Source: a virus. Taken from it: a DNA stretch of 52,932 bases. The stretch's first letter is position 1. The number at the start of each line of letters is the position of its first letter. The stretch is from the IMG/VR virus record IMGVR_UViG_3300020578_004316, positions 1 through 52,932 of that record. One strand, 5' to 3'. Below the pieces are notes generated by a model. That model did no database searches and was not told where the DNA came from. It saw only the letters and a list, made by a program, of their open reading frames with translations. Both the position numbers and the translations under genes were made by a program. Shown piece by piece: positions 1 to 8,216 of this stretch.

Positions 1-8
1 TAGGATAA

Positions 9-95
9 CATACAGACAGATTCATAGCCTGTCGATTAAAAAATTTTAGGAGCTGTGGCCCAATCTTTGGATTGGGTCACTTTTTTTTGTATATT
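9..95. repeat. Direct repeat copy 1 (terminator plus promoter module)
   Basis: This 87-base unit recurs at 641-728 with one substitution (C33 to T) and one extra A in an A-run. It contains a small hairpin (GACAG 15-19 with CTGTC 29-33, 9-base loop), a strong terminator (55-88) and a host-type promoter (66-97). In the second copy the hairpin pairing is kept by a G-T wobble. The copies flank the gene at 110-613. Confidence 0.93.
55..88 (+). terminator. Rho-independent terminator in repeat copy 1
   Basis: An 11-bp stem (55-65 with 70-80, one G-T pair) closes a TTTG loop and is followed by eight T residues. It would end transcription arriving from upstream of the window. Confidence 0.9.
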
Positions 96-97
96 TA
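66..97 (+). promoter_or_regulatory. Host-type (Bacteroidota) promoter overlapping the terminator
   Basis: TTTG (66-69), a 20-base spacer and TATATTTA (90-97) match the Bacteroidota primary-sigma pattern TTTG-N19-21-TAnnTTTG. The -33 element is the loop of the terminator at 55-88. The same geometry occurs at 699, 29700, 42987 and 45259. Promoter activity is inferred. Confidence 0.6.
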
Positions 98-106
98 TAA
101 TAAAAT
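92..106 (+). promoter_or_regulatory. T4-late-like promoter box upstream of 110
   Basis: The box reads ATATTTATAATAAAAT and resembles the T4 late -10 element TATAAATA, which is read by a gp55-type sigma factor and needs no -35 element. Its first T of TTTATAA is 16 bases before the ATG. Here it overlaps the -7 element of the host-type promoter, so this gene may be read both early and late. Confidence 0.6.
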
Positions 107-109
107 AAA

Positions 110-613
110 ATGACACAAGAACAACTTCGTATGCAAATGTTGGCTGGTATCATTACTGAAGACCAATATAAAGCTAAATTAAATGAAAATTATAATTTAG
201 ACAAAATACTAGATAAAATAGATAAAAAAGGTATAAAATCATTAGATAATAAAGAAAAGTATTTTTTAGATTCTTTTGAAAGAGAAAAAAATACCCCAAA
301 AAATATAAATAAAATAGAAGCTCAAGATGAAGGATTAGGTATATACATTCCTGATTTTGAAGGGTTTGATTATGAGGGAGAAATTAAAGGAGATAATGTA
401 TTATTTCGTTTTAATGAAGAAGTAGAAGAAGAAGATAGATATAGACCTTTCATATATGGTTTAATAGAATTAGATATTCCTTTTAAACTTGAACAAGACG
501 CTGATGAAATATATGATAAAGTTGGTGACTTGGAACTAGGTAGTAGAATAGATATGATTACTGTAAATATAAAATATTTTGATATAATAGATGATGAAGA
601 TGAAGATTATTAA
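110..613 (+). CDS. Hypothetical acidic protein with scaffold-like N-terminal motif
   Basis: I do not recognise this 167-residue protein. Its first 24 residues contain LRMQMLAGIITEDQYKAKL, which closely matches the last residues of the scaffold protein at 12653-13684 (LRMQKLAGII-stop) in both protein and DNA. The motif ends in I-T-E, the type of site cut by T4 prohead protease gp21, so the segment may be a capsid-targeting leader (inference). The rest is very acidic and lysine-rich, with no membrane segment. The gene stands alone between two direct repeats, each with a terminator and promoter, and so is a self-contained cassette. Confidence 0.8.
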   Translation: MTQEQLRMQMLAGIITEDQYKAKLNENYNLDKILDKIDKKGIKSLDNKEKYFLDSFEREKNTPKNINKIEAQDEGLGIYIPDFEGFDYEGEIKGDNVLFRFNEEVEEEDRYRPFIYGLIELDIPFKLEQDADEIYDKVGDLELGSRIDMITVNIKYFDIIDDEDEDY

Positions 614-640
614 ATGAATAAAGAGCCTTCACAAAATAAG

Positions 641-728
641 CATACAGACAGATTCATAGCCTGTTGATTAAAAAAATTTTAGGAGCTGTGGCCCAATCTT
701 TGGATTGGGTCACTTTTTTTTGTATATT
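641..728. repeat. Direct repeat copy 2 (terminator plus promoter module)
   Basis: Second copy of the unit at 9-95, 88 bases, differing by one substitution and one inserted A. The small hairpin is GACAG 647-651 with CTGTT 661-665. Recombination between the copies would precisely remove or duplicate the gene at 110-613. Confidence 0.93.
688..721 (+). terminator. Rho-independent terminator in repeat copy 2
   Basis: Same 11-bp stem and TTTG loop as copy 1 (688-698 with 703-713), followed by eight T residues (714-721). It ends transcription of the gene at 110-613. Confidence 0.9.
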
Positions 729-730
729 AA
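699..730 (+). promoter_or_regulatory. Host-type promoter overlapping the terminator, upstream of 744
   Basis: TTTG (699-702), N20 and TATATTAA (723-730). The -33 element is the terminator loop. No late box accompanies this copy. It is the only promoter visible for the 744-3045 operon. Confidence 0.6.
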
Positions 731-743
731 AGCAATAAAAGTT

Positions 744-1217
744 ATGAATATATTTTATATTAATGAAGATCCGATTATTGCTGCTAGGGAGTTAGCAGAT
801 GATCATATTAGAAAGATGCAAATTGAATGTGCTCAAATGTGTTGTGTTGCTCATTGGGTAAACGGTTCAACAGCACCATACAAACAATCACATACAAACC
901 ATCCTTCTACAAAATGGACAAGAGAATCTATACAACATTATAGATGGCTTGTAGCACATGGTTTAGAAATTTGTAACGAATTTGAAAAACGATATGGTAA
1001 AAAACATAAAACTCAAGATGTACTCGAATGGCTTCGAGACAATGAACCAAATTTACCTGACAATGGATTTATGGATCCCCCTCAGTGTATGCCTGATGAA
1101 TTTAAATTAGAGAATGCTATAGAAGCATATAAAAATTTTTACATTAACGATAAAGTAAAGATAAAACAATTAGATTGGAAAAAATTAAACAATAAACCAG
1201 AATGGATAAGCAAATAG
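744..1217 (+). CDS. Conserved phage protein of the NIFYxNxDPxxAA type
   Basis: This 157-residue protein starts MNIFYINEDPIIAARELADD and carries HIRKMQIECAQM, then SHTNHPSTKWTRES and a PPQCMPDEF segment. I recall this pattern (NIFYxDxDPxxAA, KMxxExAQM, THxNHPSxxWxRES) from uncharacterised proteins in many marine and freshwater tailed phages; no function is assigned. The conserved His, Cys and acidic residues would suit a metal or nucleic acid enzyme, but that is a guess. ATG 744 is chosen because an in-frame start at 705 lies inside the terminator stem. Its end overlaps the next gene by 16 bases. Confidence 0.8.
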   Translation: MNIFYINEDPIIAARELADDHIRKMQIECAQMCCVAHWVNGSTAPYKQSHTNHPSTKWTRESIQHYRWLVAHGLEICNEFEKRYGKKHKTQDVLEWLRDNEPNLPDNGFMDPPQCMPDEFKLENAIEAYKNFYINDKVKIKQLDWKKLNNKPEWISK

Positions 1218-2518
1218 TAATTGTAGGAGCTGGAGTAGCAGGCGTAAATGCTGCAACAAAATTAGTGGATAATGGATATCCTGGAAAATTAATTACCATA
1301 ATTGATATGGGTAAAGATCCATACAATCGTAAACCTGAAGAAGTAATGACTGGGTTTTTAGGTGCTGGAGGATGGAGCGATGGTAAATTAACTTACCATA
1401 CAGCAATTGGAGGCCAACTATCAAAATATTGTGGTGAAGAAAAAGCAATGGAATTAATGGATCAAGTTATTACCAACTTTAAACGTTTCCACCCTAAACC
1501 AGAAGAAGTACAATGCTCAAACCCAGAGGAAGAACCTGATTTTATTAAACCATATTTTGGTTTGCGATTGTTTCCTGTATGGCACGTAGGTACAGATTAT
1601 CTATCTGAAATTGCTAAAAATTGGTACGATTATTTAGTATCTAAAGGAGTTAAGTTTGTATGGGAACGAAAAGTAGAATGGATTAATTTTAATAATAGTA
1701 CTTTATTTTATAAAACATTAGATTCAATAAGTGGTTTAACTGTAGAGTATGATGAACTTATCTTTGCAGTAGGTAAATCAGGTATTGATTTTGCCCAAGA
1801 AATAGCAAACGAATATCAACTTCCAGATGAACCTAAATCAGTACAAATTGGAGTTCGATTTGAAGCACCACAAGAACACTTTCAAAAATTAATTGATATT
1901 TCATATGACTTTAAGTTATATAAAAAATTTGAAGATAAAGGAGTTTCATTACGTTCATTCTGTACAAATAATAATGCTGCTTATGTTGCTGTAGAAGAAA
2001 CATATGGAGATCATAGTTACAATGGTCATGCTAAAAAAGATGAGCGTTATCGAAATGATATGACCAATTTTGGTATTTTAATGGAGATTAATGGTATTAA
2101 GGATCCATTTACTTGGTCACGTAATGTAGTAAGTAAATTACAATCAAATGGTACTGGTTTATATTATAGCCCATCTCGCCAACCATCAACTACATCAGAA
2201 GGTAATAATGTAACTTCAACTCAAATTAGTTTAGATACACTTACTCATGTTGTAGAGCCGGTAATGGAAGGTTATTTTAGATATGTTATGGATTTTATCC
2301 AAGACATGAAAAAAGTATTCCCAACATTACAAGATGATTGGGGAATTTATATGCCTGAAGTAAAATATTTGTCACCTGAACCGTTAGTAAACTATAAAGA
2401 TCTTAGTTTAACAAAATACTCTAACGTACATTTCGTAGGTGATGCTTTAAGTGCAAGAGGCATTACAGTATCAGGTGCACAAGCAATTTATGTAGCAGAA
2501 AATTTATTAAAGTTATGA
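1202..2518 (+). CDS. FAD-dependent oxidoreductase (COG2509-like)
   Basis: A 438-residue flavoprotein. The N-terminus has a Rossmann dinucleotide-binding motif (VIVGAGVAG, residues 6-14). GAGGWSDGKL (54-63) resembles the GGAGxFSDGKL signature of the uncharacterised FAD-dependent dehydrogenases of COG2509. Near the C-terminus, VHFVGDALSARGITVSGAQ fits the closing FAD-contact segment. No signal peptide or membrane helix is seen, so it should be cytoplasmic; the substrate is unknown. It overlaps its upstream neighbour by 16 bases and its downstream neighbour by ATGA, so the three are probably one operon. Such enzymes are uncommon on phages, and transfer from a bacterium is likely (inference). Confidence 0.85.
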   Translation: MDKQIVIVGAGVAGVNAATKLVDNGYPGKLITIIDMGKDPYNRKPEEVMTGFLGAGGWSDGKLTYHTAIGGQLSKYCGEEKAMELMDQVITNFKRFHPKPEEVQCSNPEEEPDFIKPYFGLRLFPVWHVGTDYLSEIAKNWYDYLVSKGVKFVWERKVEWINFNNSTLFYKTLDSISGLTVEYDELIFAVGKSGIDFAQEIANEYQLPDEPKSVQIGVRFEAPQEHFQKLIDISYDFKLYKKFEDKGVSLRSFCTNNNAAYVAVEETYGDHSYNGHAKKDERYRNDMTNFGILMEINGIKDPFTWSRNVVSKLQSNGTGLYYSPSRQPSTTSEGNNVTSTQISLDTLTHVVEPVMEGYFRYVMDFIQDMKKVFPTLQDDWGIYMPEVKYLSPEPLVNYKDLSLTKYSNVHFVGDALSARGITVSGAQAIYVAENLLKL

Positions 2519-3045
2519 AAATAGGTCTTTGTGGAACAATTTCAGTTGGTAAAACAACATTAGTTAATGCATTAAAAGAATTACCTGAATTTGCTGGATA
2601 TGAATTTAAAACAGAACGTTCAAAGTATTTACGTGATTTAGGTATTCCGTTAAACACGGATTCAACATTAAAAGGTCAAATAGTGTTTATGGCTGAACGC
2701 GCAAGTGAACTTATGTTAAATAACATGATAACAGATAGAACTGTAATTGATGTTATGGCATTTACACGTTTAGCTAAATCAATAGCATACTTTGTAGCAG
2801 ATGATTTTAACGATGCTGTATCGCATTTACTTCGTGAATATGATTACATATTTTATGTTTCACCTGAAGGTGTAGAACTTGAAGACAATGGAGTACGTGT
2901 CGTAGATGCTGAATATAGAAAAAAAATAGATGAAGAAATACAACAACTTATTATAAGACATAAAAATAAATTTAAAAACTATGCTGAATTATCGGGTAGT
3001 ACTGAGGAAAGAATACAGAAATTGAAACAAGTAATAGGTTTCTAA
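2515..3045 (+). CDS. P-loop ATPase/kinase-like protein (NadR/AAA_28-like)
   Basis: A 176-residue protein with a Walker A motif at its very start (GTISVGKTT, residues 7-15). An acidic DRTVIDVMAF segment lies at the position where NadR-type and deoxynucleoside-type kinases keep a catalytic Asp. Size and layout fit the AAA_28/NadR-kinase-like P-loop group, so phosphorylation of a nucleoside or nicotinamide riboside is possible, but the substrate cannot be read. The start overlaps the stop of the flavoprotein gene (ATGA), which suggests translational coupling and a joint role in redox cofactor or nucleotide metabolism (inference). Confidence 0.78.
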   Translation: MKIGLCGTISVGKTTLVNALKELPEFAGYEFKTERSKYLRDLGIPLNTDSTLKGQIVFMAERASELMLNNMITDRTVIDVMAFTRLAKSIAYFVADDFNDAVSHLLREYDYIFYVSPEGVELEDNGVRVVDAEYRKKIDEEIQQLIIRHKNKFKNYAELSGSTEERIQKLKQVIGF

Positions 3046-3060
3046 TATTTATAAATAAAA
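3045..3060 (+). promoter_or_regulatory. T4-late-like promoter box upstream of 3067
   Basis: ATATTTATAAATAAAA, the fullest match to the late consensus in the window. It begins on the last base of the preceding stop codon, 19 bases (from TTTATAA) before the ATG. Confidence 0.7.
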
Positions 3061-3066
3061 TTAAAT

Positions 3067-3981
3067 ATGAAAAAATCTCGTTTACTTGAAATTATACGTG
3101 AAGAAATTAACGAAGCCTTTTATAGATTAAAAAATCCTGCAGACGAAAAAAAAGGATTTGAACCCCAAATCAACGTTTCAGGAATGCCTGAACCTGAAAT
3201 TTTATCTAAATATAAAAAATTAGCTGAAGAGGAACTTGAAGAAGAACAATTAGATGAAATGGCATATAATATTGTTCTTTCTAACCCAGAAAAATTAGCA
3301 AAATTAAAAGATGAAATTAAAGATTCAACTAAAGAAGGAAAAAAATTACTTTATAAAATAATAGATATTATCCAAAGAGATAAAAAAGAAAATAAACCCA
3401 TTCGTCAAAGAGATATTGCTAATGAGTTAGGCATTATTCAACAAAAGGTTAACCCATTAATTAATTATTTAATTGATTATGGTATCCTAGATAAAGGTGA
3501 ATCTGTAACTGGAGTAACCAAGAAAAAAGTAACAGATAAACCCCAAGGAAGACCTTCCAATCCAGATAAACCAGAAAAAGCACCTTCAACAGGGCAACGA
3601 GGCAGAAAACCAGGAACCAAAACAGCTACTCGCACACCAGGAAATGATGGATTTGATGATGTATCATATTCAGACGAAGAAGTAGAAGACACCTACTATA
3701 AAGATGAAGATGAATTTACATCACCTAGTGAAGAAGGTCCTTCATCTGCAGAAATTAAAGGTGATAAAACCGCAAAAGAATTAGCTCAAGCATCCCCAGC
3801 AAGTAAAGATGAAAACTTTGATCGTATCCGTACAGGATTAATGAATAAAGTTAAAAAAGCTAAAGGTGAATTAAGTGCTGAAGATAAAAAATTAGCTATT
3901 CAAATTATTAACTCTGCTAAAGAAAAATATAAGTTTAATGCTGTTCAAGTAGATGCTTTAAGAGCAGTTGCAGGTTTATAA
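3067..3981 (+). CDS. Putative head-targeted DNA-binding protein (winged helix and AT-hook-like motifs)
   Basis: I know no named homologue for this 304-residue protein. It begins MKKSRLLEIIREEINEAF, a leader shared with the protein at 44734, containing I-R-E as in T4 gp21 cleavage sites and comparable to the capsid-targeting leaders of T4 internal proteins. Residues 93-145 look like a winged helix-turn-helix (IRQRDIANELGI, then a recognition helix and a basic wing). Two AT-hook-like cores follow, GRP at 161-163 and RGRKP at 178-182, in a Lys/Pro-rich linker. The C-terminal third is acidic, then helical. A DNA-binding protein carried in the head is a reasonable reading but is inference. It has its own late box. 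Confidence 0.7.
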   Translation: MKKSRLLEIIREEINEAFYRLKNPADEKKGFEPQINVSGMPEPEILSKYKKLAEEELEEEQLDEMAYNIVLSNPEKLAKLKDEIKDSTKEGKKLLYKIIDIIQRDKKENKPIRQRDIANELGIIQQKVNPLINYLIDYGILDKGESVTGVTKKKVTDKPQGRPSNPDKPEKAPSTGQRGRKPGTKTATRTPGNDGFDDVSYSDEEVEDTYYKDEDEFTSPSEEGPSSAEIKGDKTAKELAQASPASKDENFDRIRTGLMNKVKKAKGELSAEDKKLAIQIINSAKEKYKFNAVQVDALRAVAGL

Positions 3982-3982
3982 G

Positions 3983-4345
3983 ATGATAAAAGATAAAACA
4001 TTCCAATTAAAGTTATCCCATCTAATTATAGGTGGGATACTTTTACTATTGTTGTTATTTTTAATTTATGTAAAAGTTAAACCTACCCAAATAAACACAT
4101 ATGACAAAGAAAAAAGGGAGATAGATAGCTTAAGAATTGAAATTAACAAATACAAAAAATTAAATGATACTTTAAACTATCAAATAATTAAACAAACTAA
4201 AGTTATAGATTCATTAAATAATGAAATTAAAATTACGGAAAAAGAATTAATTAAAACACGTTTGTATTATGATAAGAAAATTAAAGATCTTACTAGTTCT
4301 TCTCCTACTGAACTCAACGACTTTTTCTCAAAAAGATACAAGTAG
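3983..4345 (+). CDS. Membrane-anchored coiled-coil protein, inner-spanin candidate
   Basis: 120 residues from ATG 3983, one base after the previous stop; an upstream in-frame TTG is less likely. A single membrane helix near the N-terminus (LIIGGILLLLLLFLIYVKV, about residues 14-32) is followed by a long Lys/Asp/Asn-rich heptad region, which is the inner-membrane spanin plan. The end overlaps the next gene by 77 bases in another frame, as in Rz/Rz1-type pairs. No holin or endolysin is adjacent, so lysis function is inferred from architecture only. Confidence 0.65.
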   Translation: MIKDKTFQLKLSHLIIGGILLLLLLFLIYVKVKPTQINTYDKEKREIDSLRIEINKYKKLNDTLNYQIIKQTKVIDSLNNEIKITEKELIKTRLYYDKKIKDLTSSSPTELNDFFSKRYK

Positions 4346-4697
4346 AATTTGTTTTTCATACGATAAAGCAAGACGTATTGCTATTGACTTAGTTAGAGGT
4401 GATTCGGCTATGGCTGAACTTAAAATAGCAAATAAATTAGTTTATCAACTTAACGAAAAAATTGATTCTCAAGATAGTATCATCGTTTTATATACTGAAA
4501 AAGAAAAATCACATCAAAAACAGATAGCTGATTATGAAAAAACGATTGAAAAAAAAGATAAAATAATCACTGGACTTGAAAAAGACGTTAATGATTTAAC
4601 CCGTAAAAACACCAATCTTAAATCAGGACTTAAGTGGTTAGGCGGAGGATTCGTGGCTTCCTTACTTACTATTGTTACCTTTATAGTAGTTAAATAA
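4269..4697 (+). CDS. Exported coiled-coil protein with C-terminal membrane helix, spanin-like partner
   Basis: 142 residues: a signal peptide (MIRKLKILLVLLLLNSTTFS, cleavage likely before Gln21), a central coiled coil and a C-terminal membrane segment (about 122-141, GFVASLLTIVTFIVV). There is no lipobox cysteine, so it is not a classical outer-membrane spanin lipoprotein; an exported N-terminus with a C-terminal anchor resembles a unimolecular spanin lacking the lipid anchor. The start lies inside the preceding gene and the stop overlaps the terminase start (TAATG). Function is uncertain. Confidence 0.65.
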   Translation: MIRKLKILLVLLLLNSTTFSQKDTSRICFSYDKARRIAIDLVRGDSAMAELKIANKLVYQLNEKIDSQDSIIVLYTEKEKSHQKQIADYEKTIEKKDKIITGLEKDVNDLTRKNTNLKSGLKWLGGGFVASLLTIVTFIVVK

Positions 4698-6298
4698 TGG
4701 AAGAAAAAAGTTTAAAACAGGTAGTCCGAGAGGAATATATAAAATGCGCCCAATCACCAGCGTATTTTATGAAAAAATACTGTTACATCCAACATCCACA
4801 ACGTGGACGAATTCAATTTAACCTTTATCCATTCCAAGAAAAAGTACTTACTTTATTCCAAGAGAATCCATATTCAATAGTACTTAAATCCCGCCAGTTA
4901 GGTATTTCAACATTATCCGCAGGTTACTCATTGTGGTTAATGTTATTTCATGAAGATAAAAACGTATTATGTATTGCAACTAAACAGGAAACCGCTAAAA
5001 ACATGGTTACCAAAGTTAGATTTATGTACGAAAGTTTACCTTCGTGGCTTAAATTTGCAAACAAACCTGACGAAGCAAACAAATTAACACTTCGATTACC
5101 AAATGGATCTCAAATCAAAGCAATAGGTGCCTCAAGTGATGCAGGTCGATCAGAAGCCGTTTCTTTGTTGATTATAGATGAGGCTGCCTTCATTCACAAT
5201 ATTGGTGAGATATGGGCCTCAGCTCAACAAACCTTAGCTACTGGTGGAGGTTGTATTGCATTATCTACACCTTATGGTACAGGTAACTGGTTCCATAAAA
5301 CATGGGTTGCTGCAGAAATGGGTGATAATAGTTTTTTACCTATTAGATTACCTTGGCAAGTACATCCTGAACGAGATCAATCATGGAGAGATCAACAAGA
5401 TGCTGATTTAGGTATCCGAATGGCAGCACAAGAATGTGACTGTGACTTTACAACATCTGGTGACACTGTATTTACACCAGAAGATATTACTTTTTACGAA
5501 CAATTTCACGTGAAAGAACCTCTTGAAAAACGTGGAGTTGACCAAAACCTATGGATTTGGGAACCAGCCGACTATTCTAGGAACTATTTGATCGTAGCTG
5601 ATGTAGCACGTGGTGATGGTAAGGATTTTTCAGGGTTTCACATCTTTGATGTTGAAACATTCACTCAGGTAGGTGAATATAAGGGTCAAATCAATACAAA
5701 GGATTATGGACACTTGTTAACTAGCATTGCAACGGAATATAACAATGCTTTACTTGCAGTCGAAAATCAAAGTGTAGGATGGTCAACAGTACAAACGATT
5801 TTAGATAGAGGTTATCAAAACTTTTATTATTCACCAAAAGGTGGAACAAACAATGTAGATAATTTCTTTGATCCTTATATGGATCACAGTAAAATGACAC
5901 CTGGTTTTACCATGTCAAATACAACTCGTCCAATAGCAATTGGTAAATTTCAAGAAGCTATTATAGATAAAGCAGTTGTTTTCCATTCTGTGCGCCTATT
6001 AGAGGAAATGAAAGTATTTATATGGAGAAACGGTAGAGCAGAAGCTCAAGGAGGATACAATGACGACTTGATTATGGCATTTTCTATTGGGTGTTATTTA
6101 CGTGAAACCGCTTTTAAACTTAGAACAAATAGTATGGAAATGACTAAAAGTATGTTGAATAGTATAGGAAATTCTCGTACATCATATGCTGGAGGTTATT
6201 CCAATGGGCCAAATTATGCTGATAAGTATAACAATAACCCATTTAAAATAGACAACCCTTACTCAAATGGTCAAGAAGATATTTCTTGGCTTTTATAA
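4697..6298 (+). CDS. 17: Terminase large subunit (T4 gp17-like)
   Basis: The 533-residue DNA-packaging motor ATPase and nuclease. The Walker A region is KSRQLGIST (64-72); the lysine of classical P-loops is replaced, as in many large terminases of the SRQxG type. Walker B is LLIIDEAAF (about 157-165), followed by the coupling motif ALSTPYGTGN. The RNase H-like nuclease domain has DVARGDGKDFSGF, AVENQSVGW and a final YNDDLIMAF, which supply the expected acidic metal ligands. It starts by overlapping the preceding stop and is followed after 8 bases by the portal gene. The N-terminus (LKQVVREEY) resembles the leader motif seen in other proteins here, perhaps by chance. Confidence 0.96.
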   Translation: MEEKSLKQVVREEYIKCAQSPAYFMKKYCYIQHPQRGRIQFNLYPFQEKVLTLFQENPYSIVLKSRQLGISTLSAGYSLWLMLFHEDKNVLCIATKQETAKNMVTKVRFMYESLPSWLKFANKPDEANKLTLRLPNGSQIKAIGASSDAGRSEAVSLLIIDEAAFIHNIGEIWASAQQTLATGGGCIALSTPYGTGNWFHKTWVAAEMGDNSFLPIRLPWQVHPERDQSWRDQQDADLGIRMAAQECDCDFTTSGDTVFTPEDITFYEQFHVKEPLEKRGVDQNLWIWEPADYSRNYLIVADVARGDGKDFSGFHIFDVETFTQVGEYKGQINTKDYGHLLTSIATEYNNALLAVENQSVGWSTVQTILDRGYQNFYYSPKGGTNNVDNFFDPYMDHSKMTPGFTMSNTTRPIAIGKFQEAIIDKAVVFHSVRLLEEMKVFIWRNGRAEAQGGYNDDLIMAFSIGCYLRETAFKLRTNSMEMTKSMLNSIGNSRTSYAGGYSNGPNYADKYNNNPFKIDNPYSNGQEDISWLL

Positions 6299-6306
6299 AA
6301 TAAAAC

Positions 6307-8205
6307 ATGGCAGATACAGGATTATTTAGTAGATTAAGACGATTATTTTCAACAGACGTTATCATCCAAAACGATGGAGATAACCAATTAAAAGTATTCG
6401 ATACCAATAAAATACAAGTTTCAGGTGAATATGAAACAAATGCACTTGTAGACCGATTTAACCGAATTTATACTAACTCACATACATCAATTTATGGATA
6501 CCAAAGTAGTTTCAACTATCAAACTTTACGCCCTACGCTTTATTCTGAATATGATTCAATGGATACAGATGCTATTATTGCCTCTGCTTTAGATATTATA
6601 TCCGATGAAAGTACTTTACGCAATGATATGGGTGAAGTATTACAAATTCGTAGTTCGGATGAAGACGTACAAAAAATTCTATACAATTTGTTTTACGATA
6701 TATTAAATATAGAATTTAATTTATGGCCTTGGATTCGTAATATGTTGAAATATGGTGATTTTTTCTTAAAACTAGAAATTGCTGAAAAATTCGGTGTATA
6801 TAACGTAATTCCTTATAATGCATTCCATATTGAAAGACAAGATGGATATGATAAAGAACACCCAAATTCAGTACGTTTTAGATTTGATCCTGACGGTATT
6901 TCATCTCCTTCAAATTATGGTTACTATAATGTACCAAATGCCGGGAATCAAGCAAATGCTATTTTCTTTGACAATTATGAAATGGCTCATTTCCGTTTAT
7001 TAACGGATACTAACTTTTTACCTTATGGTAGATCGTATTTAGAGCCTGCTCGTAAATTGTTTAAACAATACACTATGATGGAAGATGCGATGTTAATCCA
7101 TCGTATTGTTCGTGCGCCTGAAAAACGTATATTCTATATCAATGTTGGAAATATTGCACCTGCTGAAGTGGAAAACTTTATGCAGAAAACAATCTCTAAA
7201 ATGAAACGCACTCCATATATTGATCAACAAACAGGTGATTATAACTTAAAGTATAATATGCAAAACCTACTTGAAGATTTTTATATTCCGATAAGAGGTA
7301 ATGATGCTTCAACCAAAATTGATAATTTAGCAGGTTTACAATGGCAAGGTATTGAAGACGTTACTTACCTAAGAGATAAATTATTTGCTGCCCTTAAGGT
7401 TCCTAAAGCGTTTATGGGGTATGAAAAAGATTTAACAGGTAAAGCTACGTTAGCTGCTGAAGATATTCGTTTTGCACGTACAATTGAACGCATCCAGCGC
7501 ATTGTAGTATCTGAATTGACTAAAATTGCTTTAGTTCACTTATACACTCAAGAATACCGTGATGAAAGTATGACAAACTTTGAGCTATCATTAACTACTC
7601 CATCAATTATCTACGATCAAGAAAGAGTAGCTTTAATGAGAGAAAAAGTTGATTTAGCTAACCAAATGATGGAAAACAAAATTCTTCCTACTGATTGGAT
7701 TTATGAAAATTTATTCCACTTAAGTGAAGATCAATATGACGAATATAGAGACTTAATTATCCAAGATGCTAAACGTAAATTCCGTCTTGCTCAAATTGAA
7801 AATGAAGGAAATGACCCACTTGAAACTGGTAAATCATATGGTACGCCGCATGATTTAGCTTCTTTATATGGTAGAGGAAGATATGAAGATAACAGCGTAC
7901 CTGTTGGATATGATGAAGAAAAAGATTTAGGTCGTCCTTCTGAAAAAGTAACTGATAAAAATACTCAAGACAATGCATTTGGAAAAGATAGAATTGGTAC
8001 TGATGGTGTTAAAAAGGATGGAGATGAATCAGATTCAATCAAACCTCAATATAAAGGTGGAAGTCCATTAGCACTTGAAACTAAAAATAAAAGAAATCGT
8101 AATGCTAGAATGTTTAACGATATAAAAAACCAAAGCAAACAAATAATCTTCGAATCAGATATTAGAGGAAACTCGCTATTAGATGAATCACAAATACGAG
8201 AGTAA
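6307..8205 (+). CDS. 20: Portal protein (T4 gp20-like)
   Basis: A 632-residue dodecameric head vertex protein through which DNA is packaged and ejected. DTDAIIASALDIISDESTL near the N-terminus, RAPEKRIFYINVGN in the middle and KVPKAFMGYEKDLTGKATLA are typical gp20 signatures. The last 100 or so residues are charged and low in complexity, ending in a Lys/Arg-rich tail. It sits in canonical order between the terminase and the head-core and protease genes. Confidence 0.95.
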   Translation: MADTGLFSRLRRLFSTDVIIQNDGDNQLKVFDTNKIQVSGEYETNALVDRFNRIYTNSHTSIYGYQSSFNYQTLRPTLYSEYDSMDTDAIIASALDIISDESTLRNDMGEVLQIRSSDEDVQKILYNLFYDILNIEFNLWPWIRNMLKYGDFFLKLEIAEKFGVYNVIPYNAFHIERQDGYDKEHPNSVRFRFDPDGISSPSNYGYYNVPNAGNQANAIFFDNYEMAHFRLLTDTNFLPYGRSYLEPARKLFKQYTMMEDAMLIHRIVRAPEKRIFYINVGNIAPAEVENFMQKTISKMKRTPYIDQQTGDYNLKYNMQNLLEDFYIPIRGNDASTKIDNLAGLQWQGIEDVTYLRDKLFAALKVPKAFMGYEKDLTGKATLAAEDIRFARTIERIQRIVVSELTKIALVHLYTQEYRDESMTNFELSLTTPSIIYDQERVALMREKVDLANQMMENKILPTDWIYENLFHLSEDQYDEYRDLIIQDAKRKFRLAQIENEGNDPLETGKSYGTPHDLASLYGRGRYEDNSVPVGYDEEKDLGRPSEKVTDKNTQDNAFGKDRIGTDGVKKDGDESDSIKPQYKGGSPLALETKNKRNRNARMFNDIKNQSKQIIFESDIRGNSLLDESQIRE

Positions 8206-8216
8206 AAAAATTCCAC

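Noticed and set aside
11-60. tRNA-like arm in the direct repeats
   Set aside because: The GACAG/CTGTC hairpin has a 9-base loop, and no acceptor, D or T arm can be drawn around it.
705-743. Earlier start (MGHFFLYIKAIKV) for the gene at 744
   Set aside because: The ATG lies inside the terminator stem and upstream of the -7 promoter element; the conserved family start is MNIFY at 744.
3968-3982. TTG start for the spanin-like gene
   Set aside because: It overlaps the upstream coding end; ATG 3983 follows the stop by one base and precedes the membrane helix.
4886-4912. Terminase Walker A without the classical Lys as a sign of decay
   Set aside because: SRQxG-type Walker A variants are normal in large terminases, and all nuclease and Walker B residues are present.
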